Origin: Ahaetulla prasina
Lineage: Eukaryota; Chordata; Lepidosauria; Squamata; Colubridae
Length of the DNA: 64,000 nt
NCBI RefSeq assembly: GCF_028640845.1
Contig: NC_080543.1
Coordinates: 1,310,667-1,374,666 of the forward strand
Direction: 5' to 3'
The notes under the pieces: model-generated
The model's database searches: none
Seen by the model: only the letters and a program-made list of their open reading frames with translations
What the model was told of the DNA's origin: nothing
Shown here: positions 44,566 through 55,749 of the stretch, piece after piece
Numbering within the stretch: position 1 is the stretch's first letter
Layout: every line of letters starts with the position of its first letter
Made by a program: the position numbers and the translations under genes

Positions 44566-45084
44566 TTTGCAAGGCAACTGCTTTGAAGAAACCTGAATTT
44601 TGTAGACAAAGTGAGATCCATTCAAGAGACTGCCTTCTTCTCCAGTATCAACTAATCTGAAAGCTGCAAAGCAGTCCAGGTTATATTCTAAAAAAAAACC
44701 CACACCTTTACATTTTCTCTCTCCCATCATGCTGAAGAGGGAAATCCAGGAAGCTGTTTTTCCCTCAGACCAAGTACGGGGTCCTTTGAACCTTGTTCTT
44801 CTGACTCAAAGGGCCCTTGGCCGGGTGTGTTTCCCCACCCCTTTAAGCTTGGTGAGATGCAGGCAATGACCCCATGATGTCAGTAAAGGAGGCCCCAGAG
44901 GGAGCTCAACCATTGATGATGTTCTGACAACCATTGATGATCACTACGTTGGTGCCTGCAGGGTCTGAAAGTATTGCCCCTCATTTTGGAAGCATCTGTC
45001 ATGAATTTGTCCTCTTCTGCTTAGGCATATCATACTAGAGAGAGATATGAAATGGAATCGTTGGACTTTCTGGGAACATTCATC
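44566..45084. other. Intergenic DNA, no gene seen
   Basis: No recognised feature except 'ccattgatgat' repeated at 44911 and 44932. Confidence 0.35.
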
Positions 45085-45205
45085 GGGATCAGGTGTCTCC
45101 AAACTTGGCAACTTTAAGACTTGTGGACCAACTCCCAGAATTCCTCAGCTTCTGGAAGTTGAAGTCCACAAGTCTTAAAATTGCCATGTTTGGAGATCCC
45201 TGACT
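45085..45205. mobile_element. hAT-type palindromic MITE
   Basis: Ends CAGGTGTCTCCAAAC and GTTTGGAGATCCCTG, with arms 'aactttaagacttgtggac' and 'gtccacaagtcttaaaattg'. Related to 12777-12873. The flanks (attcatcgg / ccgatgaat) extend the inverted symmetry. Confidence 0.8.
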
Positions 45206-45983
45206 CCGATGAATGATGTCGGGGCATCAAGACAATGTTCAGCAAGATGATCAGGGATTATCCTGTAGCCTTTCTGTTAATGAGCACTCATGAGAAGAGA
45301 AAACCAGGGAATAAAAGCCCAGGCACCCGGGGGTAGAGCGAAGAGGTCCCACCAGCCAGAAATACCCAGAGCACCTGAATCGGCTTGGTACCTGGATTCA
45401 GAGGGAGGCAGGGGAGGGAGAAGGCAATCCTTTGGCTCTCTGGGGCTGCTTGTGCAAAGGGCCCGGGGATCTGCAGGAGGGACAGAAACTCTCCCAAGGC
45501 CACTGAAGTGGTGGGGAAGGACCGGTCATAACCTGCCTGGCTGTTGACTCCTGCACTCTCCTTGCAGGAAAAGCATCAGCGAGCAGTGTGTCTGAAGTGG
45601 ACCCCCAGGTCAGTCTCTGGGCTGAATGGCTCAGATCTTGGGAGACTGGATGACTCTACTTTCAATTATCTCCTTCACTTTCTATCATAGCTTGTCTCTG
45701 TCTCTGTCTCTCCATCAACTCCATCTCCATCTGCATATCTCCATCTCTCCAACACCATCTCCATTGTGTCCATCTCTCTGTCTCCATCTCTCCATCTTCA
45801 TATTTCCATCTCCATCTCATTCTCTAACCTATTTTTAACCCCACAGATTGGCTACAAGATCACAGAGAGGTTGCTATGTCCACAGTCACGGCTATCTTCC
45901 ATGTTCCATTCCCTGATGTAATCTCCTTTCCTTCTGCCTAAGGGCCACTTTGACTGACGAGGCTCTGCAGATGAAGGTGAGAC
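45206..45983. other. Upstream flank of the intact OR at 45984
   Basis: A TCTCCATC-rich low-complexity tract lies at 45690-45835. The last 100 bases match the upstream flank of the copies at 32848 and 33737. A possible 5' non-coding exon (acceptor 'ctctccttgcag' at 45567, donor 'caggtcagt' near 45610) cannot be confirmed. Confidence 0.4.
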
Positions 45984-46937
45984 ATGCAGCACATCCTTTC
46001 TGGTGCCTCCATGAATGCCACGGCCACACTCCACGATGCCTTCACCCTCCTGGGCATCCCAGGGCTGGAGTCCCTGCACAGCTGGCTCTCCATCCCTTTC
46101 GGCTCCATGTACCTGGTGGCTCTGCTGGGCAACGTTGGCCTCCTGCTGGTGATCAAGATGGAGCCCAGCCTCCATGAGCTCATGTACCTCTTCCTGGGCA
46201 TGCTCTCCCTCACGGACCTGGTGCTTTCCTCCTCCACCCTGCCCAAGCTGCTCGCCATCCTCTGGTTTGGCAGGAAGGACATCAGCTTCCACGCCTGCCT
46301 GGCCCAGATGTTCTTCATCCACTCCTTCACTGCCATGGAGTCTGGCTTCTTCCTGGCCATGGCCCTCGACCGCTACATGGCTATTTGTAACCCCCTGCAC
46401 CACGCGACTGTCCTCACCAACACCCTCCTGGCTAAGGTGGGGCTGGCTGTGGTGGTGAGGGGTCTGGTGCTGTTCCTCCCACACCCGTTCCTGGTGGGGC
46501 GGCTGCCCTTCTGCAAGTCCAAAGTCATTGTCCACAGCTACTGCGAGTTCATGGCTCTGCTGAAGCTGGCTTGTGCGGATACAGCAGCCAGTGGGGGCTA
46601 CAGCCTCACCTTAGCTTTCCTGATTGGAGGCTTCGATGTCTGCTTCATCAGCCTCTCCTATGGCCTGATCCTGCACACAGTCTGCCACTTGCCCTCCAAA
46701 GAAGCCAGCTTCAAGGCCCTGGGCACCTGCAGCTCCCACATCTGTGTCATACTCATCTTCTACACAACAGCTGTCTTCTCCTTCCTCACCCTCCGCTTTG
46801 GCCACAACGTCCCCCATTCTGTCCACATCCTCATTGCCAATGTGTACCTCATAGTTCCACCTGCGCTGAACCCCATCATCTACGGCCTACGGACCAAGAA
46901 GATCCGGGACAGGGTGCTGGGACTCTTTTCTTTGTGA
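45984..46937 (+). CDS. Class I olfactory receptor, intact
   Basis: Odorant receptor of 317 residues in one exon. The upstream ATG gives [20 protein letters not shown]; the second Met (residue 9, with the NAT glycosylation site) may be the true start. Motifs: [32 protein letters not shown] (Leu for the usual Pro in LHEPMY), [15 protein letters not shown], loop 2 with [43 protein letters not shown] and [17 protein letters not shown]. It is the likely parent of the two broken minus-strand copies at 31354-33736, which keep LHEPMY. The frame is unbroken. It belongs among family 51/52-type class I receptors; the exact family is uncertain. Confidence 0.95.
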   Translation: MQHILSGASMNATATLHDAFTLLGIPGLESLHSWLSIPFGSMYLVALLGNVGLLLVIKMEPSLHELMYLFLGMLSLTDLVLSSSTLPKLLAILWFGRKDISFHACLAQMFFIHSFTAMESGFFLAMALDRYMAICNPLHHATVLTNTLLAKVGLAVVVRGLVLFLPHPFLVGRLPFCKSKVIVHSYCEFMALLKLACADTAASGGYSLTLAFLIGGFDVCFISLSYGLILHTVCHLPSKEASFKALGTCSSHICVILIFYTTAVFSFLTLRFGHNVPHSVHILIANVYLIVPPALNPIIYGLRTKKIRDRVLGLFSL

Positions 46938-47005
46938 TGTCTCATGACCTTCCCAAGCACTGTTGCAGTGTTGGACTAAAAGTGTCTCTTCCCAGAGAAG
47001 ATCTG

Positions 47006-47383
47006 CACCTGTTGCAATCCCCAACCGAAGGAAAGGAAGTTGCAGTTTAGGGTCAGTTTGGAGGAAAAAATATCTGTTGGGTCTTTCTGCTGTCTCTCAA
47101 AGGAAGCCTGGCAATATTCTTTGTTAGGATATTTACATTTTGTAGCTGGAAGAGGGAAATGTGCCAGAATAGATGGCCGTAGTTGATTGGCTGGAGAGTG
47201 CCGGTTCCTGCGTGAGGCAATCTGTGCTATGACTGGTTGCTGTGGGTGTAAAGGGGGTGTTTCCCTTTTCCCCCCACCTTTTTCTTCTGTGTGTGCTCTA
47301 TGTGCTGTCAGTGATTTACCTCATGATGCTCCTGTTTGCCTGACTATCTTGTCTGCTGTACATGCAATTGTTAAATAAATTTA
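47006..47383. other. OR downstream flank
   Basis: No gene seen. This stretch is missing from the inverted copy at 31040-31270. Confidence 0.35.
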
Positions 47384-47391
47384 CATGTATA

Positions 47392-47528
47392 CAGTGATGG
47401 GATTCAAGTAATTTAACAACCGGTTCTCTGCCCTAATGAATTCTTCCAACAACCAGTTTGCCAAACTGCTCAGAAAGTTAACAACCGGTTCTCCCGAAGT
47501 GGTGCGAACTGGCTGAATCCCACCACTG
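47392..47528. mobile_element. hAT-type MITE, 137 bp
   Basis: Ends CAGTGATGGGATTCA and TGAATCCCACCACTG. The body has 'aacaaccggttctc' twice. Flanks catgtata and catgttgt form an imperfect 8-bp duplication. Same family, opposite orientation, as 59151-59287. Confidence 0.82.
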
Positions 47529-48007
47529 CATGTTGTCACACTGTTCGTGTTGACAACTCTGACTTAATTTGGCCTCTTACTGCACCATTCCTTGTAATAT
47601 AGATGATCAGCCATAAATATCTCCTTTGGCCAGGGGTTCGCAAGTGGTTCTGGTGGCCCCTGACAGACATCTGGGACCCCTAACAAGAGTTTCAGAGGTT
47701 CTCGTCTTGGGGTCCACCAGATATTCTAACCAACGAGTGAGACCACAACTAACAAGCTTCTCACAACTCTTCCCTTGCAACCCATCTCCAGATGAAGGTG
47801 CCTGTCAGTCTGAAGGCCAGGGGTCCATATAAGATGGAGCCCATCTCCCCTCTTTTCTTCCCCCTCCTGGAGAAAGCCATAAGATGTTGCAAGGGGAAGA
47901 ATGGCTGCAGTTCTCCACAGCTGTCACCCTTTGCTGTCACCTGCTGTGTTTGTGGCCCTTCCACGGCTAGCCTATCAGTTGGGGAGAGCAACTCAGGGTG
48001 ATCTAGG

Positions 48008-48180
48008 GCAGCGGCCCCCAACCTTTTGGGTGCCAGAGACCGATGCCACGGAGGGTGGTTTGTTCCATGGACCGGGGACCCCCGTGGTTTAGGGCACTGC
48101 CTGGATCCCACGCATGCACAGCTGGAGCTTAGCTTGCTTGTGTGGCCAGTTCCTGGTGGGTTACAGACCGGGGTTTGTGG
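48008..48180. mobile_element. hAT-like repeat
   Basis: Starts CAGCGGCCCCCAACCTTTTG, then 'gccagagaccgatgccacgg' and 'ccatggaccggggacccccg', a pattern of vertebrate hAT non-autonomous elements. The right end is unclear. Confidence 0.6.
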
Positions 48181-48771
48181 ACCCCTCGCTGGGGAGAGAC
48201 TCTTTGCCCACCGAGCAGAGGGGCCTGTCTTGGAATCCCTCTTGGATTGGTCAGTAAAAGATGCCCCTCCATCATCGGACCCCCCTCATACTATTCATGG
48301 TTACCTGAGCATAAAAAACAAATAAGAACTACTAAACGAAAGAAATTTAAAGCAGAATGGAGTTTACGCAAAGACCCTTTACTGTAACTCTCCTTCCCCT
48401 TCTGCTTTTATTTGTACCACGACCAGTTTTATTATTACCTTCCAGCCCTTTGTGTCTTTACTTCTTTCAATTTCTCACTTCTCTCTCTCTCTCCTTCTGT
48501 CTTTTATCCCATTAATTCCAGGCAACTAAGGTTTCCTGGTTTACCCTTCCTCTTGACCCCTTCCCTCATCCTTCCATTTGCAGGTTGATCCTTCTGTACG
48601 AATAAAGCTTTTGTTGTTGTTTTTTAACCTTGTCACTTGCATTTGTCTTCAATCCAAAATGATTTACCACCAGTCATTCTGGCGCTGCCTCTTCTTTTAA
48701 GCCAATTCCACAGCAGTCCCTTAAGGGGAAGATGGACAGCCACCTCTTTCAAAGCAGCTGGAACCAGCTCA

Positions 48772-49005
48772 GGAGTGAAATCCAGCAGGTTCAGACAGGT
48801 TCTGGAGAACCGGTAGCAGAAATTTTGAGCAGTTCAGAGAAACGGCAAATGCCACCTCTGGCTGGCCCCAGACTGGGAGGGAATGGAGATTTTGCAGTAT
48901 CCTTCCCCTGCGACACCCACCAAGCCACGCCCACCAAACCCACCAACCACACCCACAAAACCGGTAGTAAAAAAAATTGGATTTCAGCACTGAACCAGTT
49001 CCTCC
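48772..49005. mobile_element. hAT-like repeat
   Basis: Inverted ends GTGAAATCCAGCAGG-like and 'ttggatttcagcac'. The body has 'ggagaaccggtagcagaaat' and CCACCAAGCCACGCCCACCA-type CACCC-rich sequence. Confidence 0.55.
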
Positions 49006-49129
49006 CACAGAGAAGCCTTCACCAGTGCCTTGTGTTCCAAAGGTGGAAAAATGAATAGAAGTAGAATTATTAGATATACAAATAACTGCAAATATAGCAG
49101 TGCAAAGAGTGAATAGTTGTGAGGGGTCA

Positions 49130-49245
49130 CTAGCTTTGATGATGTTCCCTAGTTTGGGACATGAAACGTCTGCAAGAAAACAAGCAAACTCAGAGAGCAC
49201 CAAGGAACCCTCGCGTCAACCCTGAGCTACAAATATTCTTTTATG
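49130..49245 (+). repeat. Hammerhead-like motif repeat
   Basis: 49136-49170 reads TTGATGATG - short hairpin - GAAACGTC, followed by 'tgcaagaaaacaagcaaact' and the shared 'cagagagcaccaagga' and 'cctgagctacaaatattct' sequence. Confidence 0.7.
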
Positions 49246-49629
49246 AATACTTGTGGAAAGAAGCAAGAATAGCTACATGTAAATGACATGAAGGTTGGAA
49301 AGGGAGAGATGAGTAGAGAGAGTGAAGGAAGAAAGTAGGTAGGAAAGAGAGAGGAAGAAGAAAGGGGAAAGAGAGAGGGTTAGAAAGGGTGGAAAAGAAG
49401 AGTGGGGAAGGACGAGAGGAAGTAGAAAAGTGAAGGAGAAGAAGGATGAAGAAAGTAGAAGAAAGTAGAGAAGGGAGGAGGAAAGGTTGTGCTGGGCAGG
49501 TCCGAATAAGTAACAAATGAAAGTTAATGACTAATGTTGAATAAGAGACTGTACATTGAATAGGTTGTTGGAAAATGGAAATAAAACTTTAAAAATAAAT
49601 AAATAAATAAACGACATGGAAGTGCTTTT
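49246..49629. other. AG-rich low-complexity DNA
   Basis: Purine-rich stretch (49290-49490), then (AAAT)n near 49590. No gene. Confidence 0.6.
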
Positions 49630-50185
49630 TGATAGCATAGAATAACAGAGTTGGAAGGGACCTTGGAGGTAATAATAATAATAATAATAATAACAACAAC
49701 AACAACAACGAGTTGGAAGAGACCTTGGAGGTTTTCTAGTCCAACCCTACACCATTTCAGACAAATGGGTGTCCAATCTTTTCTTTAAAACTTCCAGTGT
49801 TGGAGCATTCACAATGTCTGGAGTCAAGTTGTTCCACTGATTAATTGTTCTCAATGTCAGGACATTTCCCCTTAATTCCAGGTTGCTTCTCTCCTGGATT
49901 AGTTTCCACCCATTGCTTCTTATTCTGCCTTCAGGTGCTTTGGAGAATAGCTTGACTCCCTCTTCTCTGTGACAACCCCTCAAATATTAAAAGACAGCTG
50001 TCATGTCGCCCCGGTCCTTCTTTTCATTAAACTAAACATGCGCAATTCCAGCAGCTGTTCTTTATAAGTTTTATCCTCCAGTCCCTAATCTTCTTTGTTG
50101 CTCTTCTCTGCACTCTAGAAACTAGAGTCTCAATATCTTTTTATAATATGGTGGCCAAAACTGGATGCAGTATTCTAACTGAAAA
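49630..50185 (-). mobile_element. CR1 LINE 3' part, first tandem copy
   Basis: It has the reverse CR1 tail, interrupted by (AAT)n(AAC)n at 49671-49708, then the C-terminal relic (LEVLKKRLDTHLSEMV). Nearly identical to 51107-51555. Confidence 0.88.
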
Positions 50186-50434
50186 CAGTTGAATATGGAA
50201 AGAAGAGAATTACTATGTCAATTTAATGAGGAAAGAACGAGGATACAATTGTTTGCAACTGCTGTAAAGAAGACTGGAAATCACTTCTTTTTCTTTTTGT
50301 CTATTTGTTTTATATTCCCTTATTTAGTCATAGAGAGGATCTCTCTCCTCCCCTCCTCCTCCCTGTCATCTCTATGATCCAGCCTCCTCAATGGACTTAT
50401 TCAGTGTTGATCAACCCCTTTGTATACATAGGTC

Positions 50435-50532
50435 TGTGTGGGTGTGGGTGTGGGTGTGGGTGTGGGTGTGGGTGTGGGTGTGGGTGTGGGTGTGGGTGTG
50501 GGTGTGGGTGTGGGTGTGGGTGTGGGTGTGGG
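50435..50532. repeat. (GTGTGG)n array, expanded
   Basis: About 16 perfect GTGTGG units. The duplicate segment has only about three at 51815-51832. Confidence 0.97.
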
Positions 50533-50770
50533 CAGAGGAAGGAAGCCCAAGAAACTCTTGACTGGCTGCAGTTGAAAGAAACAGGTGGGAAAGCAATGCG
50601 GCACTACAAAAGCTGGAAGGAATGGATTTTTGCTTTAATTGTATTTCCTCCTCATCTGCTGCCTTTCATTCTTGGCTTAGTCTTTGTTCTTTCCTTTCTG
50701 CACCACCTATCTTGCCCTGAAAGGGAATAGTTACACTAACAGTAACAGAATAAGCAAAGTGGACAAGACT

Positions 50771-51555
50771 TGCTCAAGGAGAAGGCCTTATAAAGTGGTA
50801 TTAACACTTCACGTGATCTTGATTCTATCCCTCTGTTTATGCAGTTATGCAGAACTGTGTTGGCTTTTTTGGCAGCTGCTGCACACGGTTGGCTCATATC
50901 TAAAGGGTTGTCCACTAGGACTTCAAGATCCTTCTCACAGTTACTACTATTGAGCAAGGTACCACATATACGATACCTGTGCATTTTGGGGTTTTTTTGG
51001 CCTAAATGTAGAACCTTACTTTTTTCACTGTTGAATTTCATTTTGTTAGATAGCACCCAATGTTCTAGTCTGTCAAGGTCTTCAAGTTCAACCCCTTGCT
51101 TAGGCAAGAAACCCTACACCATTTCAGACAAATGGGTGTCCAATCTTTTCTTTAAAACTTCCAGTGTTGGAGCATTCACAATGTCTGGAGTCAAGTTGTT
51201 CCACTGATTAATTGTTCTCAATGTCAGGACATTTCCCCTTAATTCCAGGTTGCTTCTCTCCTGGATTAGTTTCCACCCATTGCTTCTTATTCTGCCTTCA
51301 GGTGCTTTGGAGAATAGCTTGACTCCCTCTTCTCTGTGACAACCCCTCAAATATTAAAAGACAGCTGTCATGTCGCCCCGGTCCTTCTTTTCATTAAACT
51401 AAACATGCGCAATTCCAGCAGCTGTTCTTTATAAGTTTTATCCTCCAGTCCCCTAATCTTCTTTGTTGCTCTTCTCTGCACTCTAGAAACTAGAGTCTCA
51501 ATATCTTTTTATAATATGGTGGCCAAAACTGGATGCAGTATTCTAACTGAAAACA
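50771..51555 (-). mobile_element. CR1 LINE with RT end and 3' part
   Basis: Minus strand: LDRLEHWVLSNKMKFNSEKS, GTLLNSSNCEKDLEVLVDNP, AAAKKANTVL, then the C-terminal relic and tail. Confidence 0.88.
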
Positions 51556-52094
51556 GTTGAATATGGAAAGAAGAGAATTACTATGTCAATTTAATGAGGA
51601 AAGAACGAGGATACAATTGTTTGCAACTGCTGTAAAGAAGACTGGAAATCACTTCTTTTCTTTTTTGTCTATTTGTTTTTATATTCCCTTATTTAGTCAT
51701 AGAGAGAGGATCTCTCTCTCCCTCCCTCCCTCCCTCCCTGTCATCTCTCTATGATCCAGCCTCCTCAATGGACTTATTCAGTGTTGATCAACCCCCTTTG
51801 TATACATAGGTCTGTGTGGGTGTGGGTGTGGGCAGAGGAAGGGAAGCCCAAGAAACTCTTGACTGGCTGCAGTTGAAAGAAACAGGTGGGAAAGCAATGC
51901 GGCACTACAAAAGCTGGAAGGAATGGATTTTTGCTTTAATTGTATTTCCTCCTCATCTGCTGCCTTTCATTCTTGGCTTAGTCTTTGTTCTTTCCTTTCT
52001 GCACCACCTATCTTGCCCTGAAAGGGAATAGTTACACTAACAGTAACAGAATAAGCAAAGTGGACAAGACTTGCTCAAGGAGAAGGCCTTATAC

Positions 52095-52225
52095 TTATAC
52101 CATTCTGGTCAAATGGCTGTCCAAACTTGTCTTGAAACTTTCCAGTGGTGGACCATCCAGACTTTCTGGAGAGAAGCCATTCCACTGATGAATGGTTCTC
52201 AGTGTCAAGAAATTTTCTTTTCCTT
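52095..52225 (-). mobile_element. CR1 LINE, left part of an interrupted copy
   Basis: 'Accattctggtcaaatggct' to 'gaatggttctcagtgtcaag'. It continues at 54232-54400 after two LINE insertions. Confidence 0.75.
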
Positions 52226-52748
52226 TTTTTTTTTTTTTTATTCAAAAAGTTTTACAAAATTTTTTTCCCCCCCTTTCCCCCCCTCCTCCCTCCCTTCGCA
52301 ACCCCTCCCCCGACTTCCCGGAACAAGCACAAGGTATAGTTAAAAGTAAAACAAACATATGCTAAAAAATTTTCGTCCCAACTTAATTATACCCCTACAA
52401 TCATCAATTCCTAACTTCCCCCCAAAGCAATCAAACATAATACATCATAATCATTCAAAAACAGTCTGATAACTCTTAGTCTGATATCTACGTTGAATAT
52501 AGTCAATCCATTTTTTCCATTCCTTTAAGTATCTTTCTTGCGTATTGTCTTTCAAAAAGGCTGATATCTTCGCCATCTCAGCCAAATTGGCAACTTTCAA
52601 TATCCATTCTTGTATTGTTGGTACTTCTTTTTTCTTCCAATATTGTCCTATTAGTAATCTTGCTGCAGTTATTAGATTTAAAATCAATTTAGTCTCAATT
52701 ACTGTACAATCCGTAATAATTCCCAACAAGAAAAATTGCGGCAGGAAA
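52226..52748 (-). mobile_element. L1 LINE 3' end with 19-bp target duplication
   Basis: Starts with a T run (poly(A) on the minus strand). The minus frame encodes the L1 ORF2 C-terminus: LNLITAARLLIGQYWKKKEV, WILKVANLAEMAKISAFL, LKEWKKWIDYIQRR. The flanking repeat 'aagaaattttcttttcctt' stands at 52207-52225 and 52749-52767. Truncated 5' end. Confidence 0.92.
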
Positions 52749-53408
52749 AGAAATTTTCTTTTCCTTGATCAAGGTTTGTAGTCCATATGTTTCTCCACTG
52801 CAAAAACATATGGACTACCAACCTTGATCAAGGAAAAGCAATAGATGCAATCTACATAGACTTCTGCAAAGCTTTTGATTCAGTAGTACATGATAAACTA
52901 CTCCTCAAACTAAAATCCTACGGCATTTCGGGACCTCTTCACAATTGGATAAATGCCTTCCTGTCAAACAGACAACAAGTGGTCAAAATTGGTAACGCTT
53001 TATCAAATCCTGTTCCTGTCAAAAGTGGCGTTCCCCAAGGTAGTGTTCTTGGACCAACACTCTTCATACTATACATAAATGATCTCTGCGACTTCATCTC
53101 AAGTTATTGTGTTCTCTTTGCTGACAATGTCAAACTATTTAATACCACTAATAATACTTCTACCCTTCAAGAAGACCTCGACTTAATTTCCGATTGGTCT
53201 AAAACTTGGCAACTCCAAATCTCAACCAGCAAATGCTCAGTCTTACATATTGGAAAAAAGAACCCTAACATCAAGTACAAACTTGATGGACATTACCTTA
53301 CAGATGACCCCCACCCTGTCAAAGATCTTGGAGTTCTCATATCAAATGACCTTAGTGCCAAAGCTCACTGCAACTACATAACGAAAAAAGCCCTAAGAGT
53401 TGTAAACC

Positions 53409-53480
53409 TAATTTTTTTATTTATTTATTTACATTTATATCCCGCCCTTCTCCGAAGACTCAGGGCGGCTTACAGTGTGT
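53409..53480 (-). mobile_element. SINE fragment nested in LINE
   Basis: 'Tttatatcccgcccttctcc' and 'gactcagggcggcttacagt', as at 23028-23100. Confidence 0.75.
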
Positions 53481-54094
53481 AATTTTACGCAGCTTCTTTT
53501 CTAAAAACTCTACACTACTAACTAGAGCATACAAAACATTTGCCAGACCTATTCTTGAATACAGCTCATCCGTCTGGAACCCATACCACATCTCTGACAT
53601 AAATACAATAGAAAGAGTCCAGAAATATTTTACTAGAAGAGTTCTTCACTCCTCCGAAAACAACAAAATACCTTATACCAACAGACTTGAAATCCTGGGA
53701 TTAGAAAACTTACAACTCCGTCGACTTCGACATGACCTGTGTTTAACACACAAAATCATCTATTGCAATATCCTTCCTATAAAAGACTACTTCAGCTTCA
53801 ATCGCAATATTACAAGAGCAAAAAATAGATTCAAGCTAAATGTCAACCGCTTCAAACTTGATTGCAGAAAATATGACTTCTGTAACAGAGTTGTTAATGC
53901 TTGGAACTCATTACCTGACTCCATAGTCTCTACTCAAAATCCCAAAATCTTCAACCAAAAACTGTCTACTATTGACCTCACCCCATTCCTAAGAGGGCTA
54001 TAAGGGGCGTGCATAAGAGCACAAAAGTGCCTACCGTTCCTGTCCTATTGTTCCCTTCATTATATCAAATTGATATAGTTGATGCATATTTTTT

Positions 54095-54098
<4 letters not shown>

Positions 54099-54160
<62 letters not shown>
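54099..54160. repeat. (TA)n microsatellite in LINE 3' UTR
   Basis: About 30 TA units. Confidence 0.95.
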
Positions 54161-54161
<1 letters not shown>

Positions 54162-54400
54162 TTCAAAATATGTTGTTTTATCTATGACAATTGTTTGTGT
54201 ATACTGTTGTGACAAAAAGAAATAATAAAAAAAAATTCCTCCTTAATTCCAGGTTGGATCTCCCTTGTGTTATTCCTTGTCCTGCCCTCAGATGCTTTGG
54301 GGAATAGCTTAATGCCATCCTGTCTGCCACAGCTCCTCAAATATTAGATGACTGCTATCAAACCGGCCTTATGCCTTCCTCACTAGGCCAGACAAATTGA

Positions 54401-54900
54401 ATAGATGATGGATTTTTTTTCTTGCATGTGTGAATGCCTGTATGGAGGTCGAGTCATGGCAACTGGATGTCTTTTTTCACCTTACAGCATCCAGACATTA
54501 ATTCACACCCACCCTAAGTTTTTCCTTTGGCCTCTGTGTGTCCTGGAGGGAAGACCCAAGGCCTCCAGGGAGGCGAGTGCGCGATCTTCTGTGCAACTCA
54601 GCAGCCCTGAGATCCCCGAGGGGAACTCCAGGGGGCGCCAGGCCATAAAAGCTGCTCCTTGTGCCGCCAGGTGGCGCAGACAAGAGGGAGCAGCTGTCCT
54701 GGTCTCCCTGGATGCAGCTGCGGGCAGAAGCTCCCCTCTGGCAGGCCAGCTTCCCCTTTCCATGGCTGAGCCCACCTGGCAGGGACTCTTTCCAGGTGAG
54801 AGGGCAGGGCGAGGGCTGGAGAGGGCAGGAGGGTGTCTGGCAAGGGCAGGGTCAGTTGCTGCATGATAGGAGGACAAGTTTATTTGTTTATTTTTAAACT
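54401..54900. promoter_or_regulatory. CpG-rich island with two CTCF-like motifs
   Basis: GC-rich stretch in AT-rich surroundings. 54624-54641 holds CCAGGGGGCGCCAG and 54664-54677 holds CCGCCAGGTGGCGC; both resemble the CTCF core in the same orientation, 40 bp apart. A CATAAAAG sequence lies between them (54644-54651). No gene is recognised here, and the frames are composition-driven. Confidence 0.45.
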
Positions 54901-55374
54901 TATGTGCTGCTCTAGTTGGCTAACATTCAATTAAAATGCAATATTAAGCATCAAAACAATAAATAAGATTTAAAATTTAAAGTTCAGTTAAAGTTGCTGC
55001 TGATCACTTGGTGTGATCTTGAGCGCCCAGAGCAAACGAAAGATATATAAGTGATAAAAACCGAGCAATATCTGCCCTGTGAGAGCCACTTTGGTGCCAT
55101 GGTTAAAGGTGTCATTCCTGAAGGCAGGAGACGTGACTCCCCACCACCACCTTAGGTGCATCTGTGTCTTAAGGGCCAGGCCGGGGCAGTTGCTGAGTGA
55201 TGGAAATGCTGTCCTTCTTCTGCTTTACGTCTTCCTGAACACCATCCCTCTGCTAAACAAATAATTCCCTCGACACTGTCGAACTATTCACTAAATCTGC
55301 ACTACTATTAATCTTCTCATTGTTCCCATCACCCATCTCCTCCCACTTATGACTGTATGACTGTAACTTTGTTG
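54901..55374. other. Intergenic DNA, no gene seen
   Basis: AT-rich, with a degraded SINE-like stretch near 54890-55060. Nothing firm. Confidence 0.35.
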
Positions 55375-55715
55375 CTTACAGAAAGTGATATTATAGCAGT
55401 CTTCCAATATTTGAGGGGTTGCCACAAAGAAGAGGGGGTCCACCTATTCTCCAAAGCACCAGACGGCAGGACAAGAAGCAATGGATGGAAACCAATCATG
55501 GAGAGAAGCAACCTAGAACTAAGGAGAAAGCTCCTGACAGTGAGAACAATGAACCAGTGGAACAGCTTGCCACCAGAAGTTGTGGGTGCTCTATCACTGG
55601 AGGCTTTTAAGAAGAGATTAGACAGTCAATTTTCTGAAATATTGGAACTCCTGGTTGAACAGAGGGTTAGAAGACCTCCAAAGTCCCTTCCAACTCTGTT
55701 TTTTTTTTTTTATTC
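55375..55715 (+). mobile_element. CR1 LINE 3' end
   Basis: Encodes [60 protein letters not shown]. The tail 'agaagacctccaaagtccct' and a T run end it. Confidence 0.92.
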
Positions 55716-55749
55716 TGTAATTTGGATTCAGTGAAAAGTCTGCAACATA

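Larger units (their letters stand above)
50186..52094. repeat. Tandem segmental duplication of about 1.37 kb
   Basis: 49740-50770 and 51107-52085 are the same sequence in direct order (offset 1368 at 50189/51557, falling to 1301 after the GTGTGG array). Each unit holds CR1 sequence and a non-coding stretch ending 'aagacttgctcaaggagaag'. Confidence 0.9.
52760..54235 (+). mobile_element. L2/Rex-type LINE, RT to 3' end
   Basis: Encodes AIDAIYIDFCKAFDSVVHDK, SGVPQGSVLGPTLFILYIND, the active-site box FADNVKLF (second Asp changed to Asn) and DDPHPVKDLGVLISNDLS. It is interrupted by a SINE head fragment at 53409-53480, then continues to LRRLRHDLCLTHKIIY-like and NAWNSLPDS-like C-terminal sequence. 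The 3' end is 'gtgcctaccgttcctgtcct', (TA)n and AATAAAAAAA. Its 5' edge forms a 34-bp hairpin (52759-52837). Confidence 0.88.

Noticed and set aside
45567..45610. Possible 5' non-coding exon of the intact OR
   Set aside because: The acceptor and donor look plausible, but ORs lack a conserved 5' exon sequence, so nothing confirms it without RNA data.
50305..50730. 141-codon frame with a Cys-Gly repeat
   Set aside because: Translation of the GTGTGG array. Not a keratin-like or metallothionein gene.
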